Shown: piece by piece, positions 43,201 to 50,972 of the stretch
How positions within the stretch are numbered: position 1 is the stretch's first letter
Layout: the number at the start of each line of letters is the position of its first letter
The notes under the pieces: model-generated
Told to the model about the DNA's origin: nothing
What the model saw: only the letters and a program-made list of their open reading frames with translations
The model's database searches: none
NCBI GenBank assembly: GCA_036386835.1
Contig: DASVUX010000016.1
Span: 1 to 64,000 of the forward strand
Direction of reading: 5' to 3'
Source: 2-12-FULL-35-15 sp036386835
GTDB lineage: Bacteria; Bacteroidota; Bacteroidia; 2-12-FULL-35-15
Length of the DNA: 64,000 bases
Made by a program: the position numbers and the translations under genes

Positions 43201-44015
43201 CTTTCTACCTCATTTTGAATTTTTGGGTGTAATAAAAAACTTGCAGCACCAACATTGTCGCGCTCTTCTACAATAAAAGTGTCCTCTATATTTACGATCT
43301 TTCTTTGACTATTATCAAAATCCCCAAGTGTCTTTTTTAAACCTTTATTCTTTTCATTAAACTTTCTAACTTTTAGGGGGACATCCGTAAATAAGTCGAA
43401 TAAGCGGTTGTGCAAATCTATTTGACGGAATTTAACTTCGTTGTCAATGGAGTATTGGTCTGCTAAATAGGCCTTAACAACGCTTTCTCTCCGCTCTTTA
43501 TTCTCATTGATATTTTGAAATAGGACAGAGTTAAGAACATCCTGGCCATTAAGTATTTCTGGAAAGGACCACTTAAATATAGGATCCTTTTCTAATAATC
43601 TTGAAAGGTCATCACGCCACCAACAAAGTGCAGGGATACGAATATTTTCTTCAAGAATTGTATTGACTTTATCTTTTGAGCCAGAATCTAAATGAGCAGT
43701 CCCTCTTACATTAGTTAAAAGATAAAATTTCTTGGCTCCTCTCGGTATTAATTTGTCAATTTTAGGCGCTTCGCCTTCTAAAGTTTCTATTAACCATTTA
43801 TGTATATCAGGAATATTATTTGGATTACGGACGAATTTAACTTGGAACACAATGAACTCTTTTTTTGTAGAATCCATAACATAAACTAGAGAATCCCGTC
43901 CTCCGTCAGGTTGACCAACTGGAAATGACTGAGAGTCTTGAAACTCCTTTGCTACAATGCAATTGCAAAGTTCTTGAAATCTTTCATCTCCTAAATTTTC
44001 GTATAAATAGTCCAT
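40260..44015 (-). CDS. PD-(D/E)xK nuclease-NACHT (STAND) ATPase, candidate antiphage defence protein
   Basis: A 1251-residue protein from ATG 44015 (MDYLYENLGDERFQELC). Residues ~1-150 resemble a restriction-endonuclease-like fold with 'GQPDGGRDSLVYV' and 'FIVFQVKF' (Asp and Gln-x-Lys). NACHT follows: Walker A 'LEGGPGQGKST' with Lys283, Walker B 'LFVFDGFDEIAD' at ~388-398, then 'VLITSRPAAF'. 'LAKSPMQLAIFISLLR' belongs to the NACHT-associated winged helix. The C-terminal ~700 residues are helical and probably sense a ligand. Such nuclease-NACHT proteins (Avs/bNACHT types) abort phage infection. The gene is visibly AT-richer than its neighbours and solitary, which suggests acquisition. Confidence 0.88.
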   Translation of the reverse strand: MDYLYENLGDERFQELCNCIVAKEFQDSQSFPVGQPDGGRDSLVYVMDSTKKEFIVFQVKFVRNPNNIPDIHKWLIETLEGEAPKIDKLIPRGAKKFYLLTNVRGTAHLDSGSKDKVNTILEENIRIPALCWWRDDLSRLLEKDPIFKWSFPEILNGQDVLNSVLFQNINENKERRESVVKAYLADQYSIDNEVKFRQIDLHNRLFDLFTDVPLKVRKFNEKNKGLKKTLGDFDNSQRKIVNIEDTFIVEERDNVGAASFLLHPKIQNEVERILLEGGPGQGKSTISQYICQVHRARLLSKTYDLSLLPESVIKTPIRLPFKIDLRHIAAWVENKNPYQGRLNDEYFTRIWKNSLESFLVGHIVYHSQLDDFNSGDLIAITKLSSVLFVFDGFDEIADIVIREQVIDFINKGITRISENSKSIQVLITSRPAAFSDTIGFSVDIYPHFELTEITPSITKEYVDKWIRASRLDVREGNEIKRLVEEKLQMPHLKDLAKSPMQLAIFISLLRTRGESLPNKRTALYDSYIELFFNRESEKNITIRDHRDLIIDIHQYLAWILHSEAELLNNSGSIHIDDLKSRLKIYLTKEGHKTDIADKLFHVMEERVCALVSRVQGTYEFEVQPLREYFCAKYLYNTSPYSPLGAEKKGTKPERFDAIARNFYWHNVVRFFAGCFDKGELPMLIQKLKELQDDTLLKHTNYPRLMTSQILSDWVFTQYPMLLKDVIKIIVDGINIGNIINQEGRRNHNEPILLPNDCGRSELTTECFDQLKKFPHNDYASELIGLIKNNPYLTIELWSEIAEKLEGEQLCKWLEYGYMLEIIHKLEPSQLISIMNNGDLRQQEKKLQILIDGNKLDAIDSEGRLKQITLNGILQSRISVHQRKYSEHSLQFLTIILHPFLLTSILNSEETNVPFINAISERIRPFPPAKKQKPITEFLVNDNIDESVAHLAKAILPCLNRELIEWKSKIEPWDLYIESFKKTFGETWAIIIVSVIAAGIKSKDEIYEEFNDLTDSTKSLSKRVRSARMKSGNLKYWKSQLDNSQNMTLTLLVLITWATPKTLIHLLDKLSLIIEKMPVEDFLTLNNCLRKAVRQTYLNNSQRQNLETVLIKDNYSNETKYLISNRFSDESRKKFIYENIFNSSSKVTDVEDIRLAYLVEKYLNNNKDEILLKEVKETYASIINYDERHLSYNNYYRNEIRELPIEIANQIMSESKNYPRIIASFAERSCRLHANKQVKAVGQIAKMEGWFE

Positions 44016-44328
44016 GTTGTATGTTTTGTAATATGAAATTCGATTCCCATTAAAGGGGTAAGCAGGATCCACCTTCAATAGGTAAAAAAAATTAAAAAAT
44101 AATAAGATTAAAAAATATATATAATATGACCGCCCTACCGTTTTCGCTTTTGAGAGGAGTAGATAACAATGCGAAAAGACAATAAGACGTGTAATGTTCT
44201 GCACCAAATGTAGTGAAGTTTTAGAATATGCAAAATTTATTTTTTTTAAGGAGAGGGATAATGAAGGAGAAAATAGTGCGGAGAGTTTGCGAATTCAATG
44301 GTTGAGAGGCAGTCATGCTTACGCACAT
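44016..44328. other. AT-rich non-coding stretch upstream of the NACHT gene
   Basis: Holds the NACHT gene's presumed promoter. The reading frame stays open upstream to 44207, but would encode a hydrophobic, low-complexity leader without homology to the nuclease domain, so it is treated as non-coding. A TAnnTTTG element could not be identified with confidence. Confidence 0.5.
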
Positions 44329-45566
44329 TCTCGACTCCGCTCGAAATGACAGCCACACAGTAGTATTCCAGAAATCCGAAGATAATGTTGAAAAATTAAT
44401 TCCAAATTATAATCCGTAGCCGCGCGTGAGGCTTGAACCATCGCGATGCAGTGCAGCACGTGGGTGGAAATCGATGGTTCTTGATCTTTTGTTTCTTTTC
44501 TATCAAGAGAAAGAAAGAGGAAAGGTGATAGCTACCTCACATGTCTAATCGCTTGGAATGACGTACTCATGCTTACGCACTTTCTCGACTCCGCTCGAAA
44601 TGACAGCCGCCCAGTGCACCCAGAAATTCGTATAGAATGTTGAACTTAAATCCAAATTATAATTCCGTAGCCGCGCGTGGGGCTTGAACCATCGCGATGC
44701 CGTGTAGCAGGTGGGTGGAAATCGATGGTTCTTGATCTTTTGTTTCTTTTCTATCAAGAGAAAAGAAAGAGGAAACGTGATAGCTGTTTCACATGTCTAT
44801 CGCTTGGATGACGTACTCAAGCTTACGCACTTTCTCGACTCCGCCCGAAATGACAGCACTCACAGTAGTATCCAGAAATCCGAAGATAATGTTGAACTTA
44901 AATTCCAAATTATAATTCCGTAGTCGCGCGTGAGGCTTGAACCATCGCGATGCAGTGCAGCACGTGGGTGGAAATCGATGGTTCTTGATCTTTTGTTTCT
45001 TTTCTATCAAGAGAAAAGAAAGAGAAAACGTGAAGGCTGTATCACTTTCTCGACTCCGCTCGAAATGACAGCCACACAGTGCACCCACAAATTCGAATAG
45101 AAATGTTGAACTTAATTCTAAATTATATTCCGTAGCCGCGCGTGAGGCTTGAACCATCGCGATGCCGTGTAGTAGGTGGGTGGAAATCGATGGTTCTTGA
45201 TCTTTTGTTTCTTTTCTATCAAGAGAAAAGAAAGAGAAAACGTAATAGCTATCTTCCATGTCTAATCGCTTGGAATGACGTACTCAAGCTTACGCACTTT
45301 CTCGACTCCGCTCGAAATGACAGCCGCCCAGTGCACCCAGAAATTCGTATAGAATGTTGAACTTAAATTCAAATTATAATTCCGTAGCCGCGTGTGAGGC
45401 TTGAACCATCGCGATGCAGCATGTGGTAGAAATCGATGGTTCTTGATCTTTGTTTCTTTTCTATCAAGAGAAAAGAAAGGGAAATGGGATTGCTGTTTCA
45501 CTTTTCGAATCGCTTGGAATGACGTACTCAAGCTTACGCACTTTCTCGACTCCGCCCGAAATGACC
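44329..45566. repeat. Tandem array of ~250-bp units, about five copies
   Basis: CTCGACTCCGC(T/C)CGAAATGAC begins at 44329, 44584, 44834, 45049, 45301 and 45545, giving periods of about 255, 250, 215, 252 and 244 bp. Every unit also holds 'CCGTAGCCGCGCGTGAGG', 'GAACCATCGCGATGC', 'AAATCGATGGTTCTTGATC', 'CTTTTCTATCAAGAGAAAAG' and 'AATCGCTTGGAATGACGTAC'. GAACCATCG and CGATGGTTC can form a stem, as can CTTTTC and GAAAAG. Open frames crossing it on both strands are read-through of the repeat, not genes. Confidence 0.92.
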
Positions 45567-45589
45567 GCACCCACGATAACACTTTCAGC

Positions 45590-45900
45590 TCGCGGAAGTG
45601 AAGTGCAGGATAGCTTGAAAAACGAAGACGAATTTTATAAACCCCTCTCTTTCGGAGAGGGGCAGGGGTGAGGTCATATGCACATGACTACGCACTTTCT
45701 CGACTCCGCTCGAAATGACAGCCATGCAGGGGTGAAATTATAAATTATCTCTGCGTAGAACAAGATCCCTCCGCTACGGTCGGGATGACAATCTGCGCGC
45801 CTCGTGATAATACTTCGAAAGCTCCTGCGCTTTCTCGATACATTTTCCGAAAAGGGAATACTCGAAATGACAGCCCACAGATAAACACACTACTTCCCCA
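45590..45900. repeat. Decayed dispersed repeats
   Basis: No gene. Contains 'CCCCTCTCTTTCGGAGAGG' near 45641, another CTCGACTCCGCTCGAAATGACA at 45699, and 'CCTCCGCTACGGTCGGGATG' near 45769. All are palindromic repeat types widely dispersed in Bacteroidota genomes. Confidence 0.7.
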
Positions 45901-45959
45901 GCAATAAAAAACTCCTGGCTCTCTGTGTTCTCTGTTCCTCCGGGGTGAAAAAGAGAAAG

Positions 45960-46607
45960 TTAATGCCCCTCCTCATTGCTGAACTGATACACCGCATGAA
46001 GATCTTCCGGTCCGGTTAAATTAACCTCCAGGTCTTTTATCACACCATCCTTCATGTCATACACCCATCCGTAAACATGCAAGGGCTGCTTGTTCTTCCA
46101 GGCGTTTTGTACAATGGATGTTTTACCAAGATCCTGCACCTGCTCGATCACATTGTATTCAACAAATTTTCTTGCACGCTCGTTGGGATCTTCGATCTTG
46201 TCCAGCACTTTGTGGTGATAACGGTAAACGTCTTTCAGGTGACGAAGCCAATTGTCAATGAGTCCGTATTGCTTGTTGCCCATTGCCGCGATCACGCCCC
46301 CGCATTCGTAATGTCCGCAGACAATGATGTGCCGTACTTTCAAAACTTCAACTGCATATGAAAGCACACTTAGCATATTCATGTCGCTGTGAACGATCAT
46401 GTTCGCAATGTTGCGGTGAACAAAAAGCTCTCCCGGTGTTGTTCCCGTGATCATCTCTGCAGGAACGCGGCTGTCGGAACAGCCTATCCACAGAAAATCG
46501 GGGTTCTGTCCCAGGGAGAGCTCTTTAAAATAATCGGGATCATTCTTCTTCTTGTTAACGGCCCACTCTTTATTGTTTTTCAGGAGTCGGTTATATGATT
46601 TTTCCAT
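45960..46607 (-). CDS. can: Beta-class carbonic anhydrase
   Basis: A 215-residue zinc enzyme that interconverts CO2 and bicarbonate. Zinc ligands Cys43 (GCSDSRVPAE), His99 and Cys102 (CGHYECGG), with the Asp45-Arg47 catalytic dyad. The sequence is close to the E. coli Can type. It is the last gene of a three-gene minus-strand operon with a second carbonic anhydrase (31 bp upstream) and a SulP transporter. Confidence 0.96.
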   Translation of the reverse strand: MEKSYNRLLKNNKEWAVNKKKNDPDYFKELSLGQNPDFLWIGCSDSRVPAEMITGTTPGELFVHRNIANMIVHSDMNMLSVLSYAVEVLKVRHIIVCGHYECGGVIAAMGNKQYGLIDNWLRHLKDVYRYHHKVLDKIEDPNERARKFVEYNVIEQVQDLGKTSIVQNAWKNKQPLHVYGWVYDMKDGVIKDLEVNLTGPEDLHAVYQFSNEEGH

Positions 46608-46638
46608 AGTGCTTATAAATTGTGGGTCGTCCGGGATG

Positions 46639-47316
46639 TTAGTAGGTCATCTGGGCTTTAACATCATCCTTGTTCGAGATCATTGAATCCTGGTAGAATT
46701 CAACTTCTCCCGTCTCTAAGTTATGCATTGCCCCGATAATGGCGATCTGTCCTTTTTCAACCATCTGCTCAAGGATATAGCTGCGGTCAACAAGAGTTTT
46801 TACTGAACGTCTCACGTTAAGAGCTGCTACTTTTTCAACGAATTCGTAATTAGATGCCGTACGGTTTTCCTTTATCGTTTGTTCCTGGTACACAGCAGGC
46901 TGGATCTTTGCAAGAAGCTCTGTGAGGTTGCCCATTTCAACATGGTCGCAGGCACCTTTGATCGCACCGCATTTGGAATGCCCCATAACAACGATCAGTT
47001 TTGAACCTGCTACTTTACATGCAAATTCAAGGCTTCCGATGATATCCGTATTCACGATATTTCCTGCAATGCGGATCGAGAAGATATCACCTAATCCCTG
47101 GTCGAAAATCAGTTCAGCGGATGTGCGGCTGTCGATGCAGCTTAAGATCACTGCAAACGGCCACTGGCCTTCGCGGGTCTCATTCACCTGCTCAAGCAGA
47201 TTCCTGTGCGCTTTTAAATTATTTACAAAACGCTGGTTTCCTTCTTTCAGGATCTGAAGCGCTTTTTCCGGTGTTGTTGAAGCTTGTGTTTCTTTCGTGT
47301 GTGCTTTCATAGTCAT
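46639..47316 (-). CDS. Carbonic anhydrase family protein (second, divergent copy)
   Basis: A 225-residue beta carbonic anhydrase: Cys60, Asp62, Arg64 (SCIDSRTSAE), His113 and Cys116 (GHSKCGAIKG). It is closer to the periplasm-linked/SulP-associated clade than to its neighbour, but has no signal peptide, so it is cytoplasmic. Two start codons lie three residues apart. It is ten bases downstream of the SulP gene; such pairs probably hydrate or dehydrate the transported bicarbonate. Confidence 0.95.
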   Translation of the reverse strand: MTMKAHTKETQASTTPEKALQILKEGNQRFVNNLKAHRNLLEQVNETREGQWPFAVILSCIDSRTSAELIFDQGLGDIFSIRIAGNIVNTDIIGSLEFACKVAGSKLIVVMGHSKCGAIKGACDHVEMGNLTELLAKIQPAVYQEQTIKENRTASNYEFVEKVAALNVRRSVKTLVDRSYILEQMVEKGQIAIIGAMHNLETGEVEFYQDSMISNKDDVKAQMTY

Positions 47317-47326
47317 TTAGTTTTTA

Positions 47327-48904
47327 TTAATGGCCGGCAACTCCCTTGAACTCAGGAATGTTTTTCAGCTCTAAAGTTATGTTTTTAAGTTCAGCGGTGT
47401 TTTTAAAATCGTGGATCATTTCAAGAACATCCAGGTCAATATTATGTGATCTGCTGCCGTCAATGATCACGTATGAATCTTCCGGCAGGTGATCAAGTGT
47501 CAGTGCAATGCTTCCTTTGTTAAGGAAAGATACATCTTCTGCCAGCTGTATCGTGATCTTCTCTCCTTCATGATGCTCTTCTTTCTTAAAGAAGTAAGCA
47601 CGCCTGTAATTGACACGAAGGATAAAGAAGATGGCAACTGCCATACCGATCCCGATCCCTTTCAGAAGGTCGGAGAACTGGATCGCGATAACTGTAACGA
47701 TGAAAGGCAGGAATTGTTCCCAGCCTAACCGGTACATGGATGTGAAAAGGGAGATCTTCGCCAGTTTATAACCTACCACAAGCAGCAATGCTGCAAGGCA
47801 GGCAAGCGGGATCCTGTTCAGCAGCGGGGCAAATGCAATTACGCTCAGCAGCAGCAGGAAACCGTGGATGATAGCCGATAATTTAGTTTTCGCACCCGAG
47901 TTGATGTTCGCGGAGCTTCTTACAATTACAGCTGTCAGGGGCAATCCCCCGATCATCCCTGAAACAAAATTCCCAAGTCCCTGTGCTTTCAGCTCACGGT
48001 TGGTAGGCGTGTTCCGCTTGTAAGGGTCCAGCTTATCCGCAGCTTCAATGCTCAGGAGGGATTCGAGGCTGGCAATGATCGCAATCGTGAAGGCAACGAC
48101 ATATACTTTGTAATTTCCAAACGCAGTGAAATCCGGAAGTGTGAACTGGTTTACGAAATCACCTGCCGAATTTGCAACCGGAAGTCTCACCAGCTTGTCG
48201 CCTTCAAGCAAAAGGACCGGCTGGCTCATCCTGTACCATTCATTGATGAGGATCCCGAAAACAACCACCAGCAAGGCCCCCGGAACTACCTTGAAGAACG
48301 TATATTTCTTCAGGAAAGGGCGGTCCCACATGATAAGGATAAATAGGGAAACAGCTGCAATAATCACAGCCCCCGGGTGTATATAATCCAGCGCTTTAAA
48401 AATTTCAGAGAATGTATTCTCACCATCCGGCTGGATGAAATCAAAATCACCTTCATTGTCCTTATCATAACCAATAGCATGCGGGATCTGCTTTAAAATA
48501 AGGATGATCCCAATCGCTGCAAGCATCCCCTTGATCACACTTGAAGGGAAATAATACCCGATGACCCCTGCTTTGAGGAACCCGAGGACAATCTGAATAA
48601 GACCAGCAAGTGTAACCGCCAGAAGGAATGTTTCATAGTTGCCAAGTGAATGGATCGCATTCAATACGATAACGGTGAGGCCGGCAGCAGGGCCACTGAC
48701 ACTTAACGAGGAGCCGCTGGCAAATGCGACTACGATTCCACCGACCATGCCCGCAATAATTCCCGAAAATAACGGTGCCCCCGATGCAAGTGCAATCCCC
48801 AGGCAAAGCGGTAATGCTACCAGGAATACAACAAGCCCCGAAGGAAGGTCATTCTTAAGGTATTTAAACGTGAGGCCTTTCGGATTTTTGTTTAGTTTGT
48901 CCAT
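47327..48904 (-). CDS. SulP family anion transporter (probable bicarbonate) with STAS domain
   Basis: A 525-residue inner-membrane transporter. 'LPLCLGIALASGAPLFSGIIAG' and 'SVSGPAAGLTVIV' are SulP signatures, followed by ten or more membrane helices to ~410. A cytoplasmic STAS domain is ~435-525 ('EDVSFLNKGSIALTLDHLPED', 'VIIDGSRSHNIDLDVLEMI'). Cotranscription with two carbonic anhydrases points to bicarbonate instead of sulfate (BicA-like). Confidence 0.94.
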   Translation of the reverse strand: MDKLNKNPKGLTFKYLKNDLPSGLVVFLVALPLCLGIALASGAPLFSGIIAGMVGGIVVAFASGSSLSVSGPAAGLTVIVLNAIHSLGNYETFLLAVTLAGLIQIVLGFLKAGVIGYYFPSSVIKGMLAAIGIILILKQIPHAIGYDKDNEGDFDFIQPDGENTFSEIFKALDYIHPGAVIIAAVSLFILIMWDRPFLKKYTFFKVVPGALLVVVFGILINEWYRMSQPVLLLEGDKLVRLPVANSAGDFVNQFTLPDFTAFGNYKVYVVAFTIAIIASLESLLSIEAADKLDPYKRNTPTNRELKAQGLGNFVSGMIGGLPLTAVIVRSSANINSGAKTKLSAIIHGFLLLLSVIAFAPLLNRIPLACLAALLLVVGYKLAKISLFTSMYRLGWEQFLPFIVTVIAIQFSDLLKGIGIGMAVAIFFILRVNYRRAYFFKKEEHHEGEKITIQLAEDVSFLNKGSIALTLDHLPEDSYVIIDGSRSHNIDLDVLEMIHDFKNTAELKNITLELKNIPEFKGVAGH

Positions 48905-48995
48905 AAAATGTTAATAATGAATAGATGATGATAAACCCAGTGGTTTACCCGGTTATAGGAAAATAAAAGATCGCAGAAATATCCGTAATAAAGTA

Positions 48996-49328
48996 TTAAG
49001 CCAATTCGGGAGGACAGTAAATCTCCAGGCTGTAATCGGATGAGGAAAAATTAGTGTTCTGGTTGGAACCTAATGTGGAAAGTTTAGTATTGCAGATGCG
49101 TTGCTGCTGTAAATAAGGGTCCGATGAAAGACTAATACCTTCTGATTTTTTTGACTCTTCGGTTTCTTTGCTTTTTTCCTCGCTTTTCTCTTCACACTCG
49201 TTATCATCAACCCAAACGATGCTCTTCTCGTCACCGATCGCTTTAATGAAATATTCCACGGTCTCATAGCTGTAAGCCAATGAGATCATAAATACCAGGA
49301 TGCAGGAGATCGTGTTTTTCAAGCGCAT
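48996..49328 (-). CDS. Small exported hypothetical protein
   Basis: A 110-residue protein with an N-terminal signal or anchor helix (TISCILVFMISLAYS), then an acidic, Lys/Glu/Ser-rich stretch (ECEEKSEEKSKETEESKKSE) and a polar C-terminus 'SLEIYCPPELA'. I recognise no family beyond similar short Bacteroidota proteins. It lies between the SulP and ZIP transporter genes on the same strand, with gaps of ~90-100 bp. Confidence 0.7.
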   Translation of the reverse strand: MRLKNTISCILVFMISLAYSYETVEYFIKAIGDEKSIVWVDDNECEEKSEEKSKETEESKKSEGISLSSDPYLQQQRICNTKLSTLGSNQNTNFSSSDYSLEIYCPPELA

Positions 49329-49427
49329 GCAGTTAAATTAAAACCGTGCGAAATTAGTAATTAAACACGGATGAAGTCAATATTTCGAAGCTTAAATTAA
49401 CTTTTTTTAAGAAAAGGTCCTGCCAGC

Positions 49428-50144
49428 TTAGCTGCCTAAGAATGCGAGGGCTGCGCCCATAATGATCACCACGAATTTAATGAGGTTAAAGCGGTGGTTC
49501 TCACTGGATTCGAAAAGGATGGTTGTGGAAATGTGAAGAAAAATACCCACTACTACCGCCATGATCCGGTCGAAGTACATCGCGATTCCACCCAGCATGT
49601 TGGCACCGATGGCATAGCTTACGAAGCTTCCGAGTGGTGTGATCAGCGCGAAAACGGTCAGCCAGACCACCGCCTGCTGCCTGCTGATGTGTGACTGGAG
49701 CAGCATGGTCATCAGTGCAATAGCGATTGGGATATTGTGAAGGACAATCCCGGTAAGCAGCGAGTCGTGTGCATGTGTATCGTTATTCGCAAGCGGCATA
49801 CCTTCGAGAAAGGAATGGATAGAAAGCCCGATCATCATCGCGTAAGGGAATGCGTGATGGGCATGGTCGTGTTTGTGGACATGTATGTGACCGTGCTCGA
49901 TCCCCTCGGAAAAAAATTCCAGGAGAATTTGGGCGAAAAAACCGATCAGGATATATACCCCGATGTGAGCGGTATCGGATGAATAGATCTCGGGGATCAG
50001 GTGAAGAACGCTGATCGCGAAAAGGAATGCACCGCTGAAAGAGAGAAGCAGCTTCAGGTTCTTACTGCTGATGTTAATGAAAAGTACACTTAATCCGCTG
50101 ATGATGACGGATAAAAAAAGGAAAATGTACATAGAATAATTCAT
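49428..50144 (-). CDS. ZIP family metal transporter
   Basis: A 238-residue inner-membrane protein with about eight helices. The variable cytoplasmic loop is His-rich (EHGHIHVHKHDHAHHAFP), and the metal-binding helices carry 'GLSIHSFLEGMPL' and 'LTGIVLHNIPIAIALM' (HxxxE and HNxP type motifs of ZIPs). It probably imports zinc, iron or manganese. It ends three bases from the methyltransferase gene's 3' neighbour on the same strand, so the two form an operon with the methyltransferase first. Confidence 0.92.
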   Translation of the reverse strand: MNYSMYIFLFLSVIISGLSVLFINISSKNLKLLLSFSGAFLFAISVLHLIPEIYSSDTAHIGVYILIGFFAQILLEFFSEGIEHGHIHVHKHDHAHHAFPYAMMIGLSIHSFLEGMPLANNDTHAHDSLLTGIVLHNIPIAIALMTMLLQSHISRQQAVVWLTVFALITPLGSFVSYAIGANMLGGIAMYFDRIMAVVVGIFLHISTTILFESSENHRFNLIKFVVIIMGAALAFLGS

Positions 50145-50147
50145 AAG

Positions 50148-50894
50148 CTACTCGTCTTTTCTTGCCACTATTATTAACCTGTCCGAGCCCTGGGGATCGA
50201 ACGTGTCAAGGTTGTAATTTCCCCACAAATGTAATATTTTAAGATTGCAGGATGAAAAGTATCTTTCGAAATCCGATTGTTTTAAAGCCTTCACCCGTTC
50301 TTCAAAAAGATGGTCTTTTCCTCCAGCATTGAACCGGATCTGCTTGATGATAAAGCTGTCGTGGACCCTTTTGCTGATCCTGAAGGTGATGCCGTCAACG
50401 GTAATTTCCTTCTCATCGTTATTAATTGACGCGATCACTTTTTCGGAATTAAAGAAATCCAGGACGAAGGTACCTCCCGGTTTCAACCCTTTACATACCG
50501 CTTCAATTGTAGCCCGCTCATCGCGCTCACTTTCGAAATACCCGAAGCTTGTGAAGAGGTTTAGCGTATAATCGAAGTAGTTGGTCCGGAAAAGCTTCCG
50601 CATATCATGGACATAGAAATGCAGCCTGTCATTCTCAAACGTTTTTGCATGCCGGATGCTTTCTTCAGCAAGATCAAGCCCGGTTACATCAAAGCCTTTC
50701 CTGTTCAGAAACACCGAATGCCTTCCTTTGCCGCAGGCCAGGTCGAGGAAGCGTGCCCCGGGGGACGGTTTGAGGAAATCAATAAGGACACTGATGAAAG
50801 ATTCCGCCTCATCATAGTTCCGGTGCTTATACAATGTATGGTAGTAAGGTGAATTAAACCACTCCGCAAACCAATCTTTATTCTGCTCACTCAT
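50148..50894 (-). CDS. Class I SAM-dependent methyltransferase
   Basis: A 248-residue methyltransferase. Start ATG 50894 (MSEQNKDWFAEWFNSPYYH); the open frame continues upstream to 51299 but that would overlap the divergent phosphatase gene and lacks a domain. Motif I is 'FLDLACGKGRHSVFLNRKG', followed by 'VTGLDLAEESI' and 'LKPGGTFVLDFFN'. The N-terminal 'WFNSPYYHTLYKHRN' block is typical of the Bacteroidota group. Substrate is unknown. Confidence 0.9.
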   Translation of the reverse strand: MSEQNKDWFAEWFNSPYYHTLYKHRNYDEAESFISVLIDFLKPSPGARFLDLACGKGRHSVFLNRKGFDVTGLDLAEESIRHAKTFENDRLHFYVHDMRKLFRTNYFDYTLNLFTSFGYFESERDERATIEAVCKGLKPGGTFVLDFFNSEKVIASINNDEKEITVDGITFRISKRVHDSFIIKQIRFNAGGKDHLFEERVKALKQSDFERYFSSCNLKILHLWGNYNLDTFDPQGSDRLIIVARKDE

Positions 50895-50972
50895 ACCCGA
50901 TTTTTTTGTAAAAATACAAACTTGTATCTTAATTTGATTAAATTTGAATTTTAGGAGTTTCAAATAACAAAT

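Noticed and set aside
44016..44207. N-terminal extension of the NACHT protein
   Set aside because: The extra 64 residues are a hydrophobic, AT-derived stretch. The nuclease domain starts naturally at Met 44015.
44789..45259. Minus-strand open frame of 156 codons in the repeat array, and shorter ones at 44545-44757 and 45262-45582
   Set aside because: They share the same peptides because they cross the same repeat units, lack ribosome-binding sites and have no domain features.
44329..45566. CRISPR array
   Set aside because: Units are ~250 bp, adjacent and similar along their length, with no short repeats separated by unique spacers, and no cas genes are nearby.
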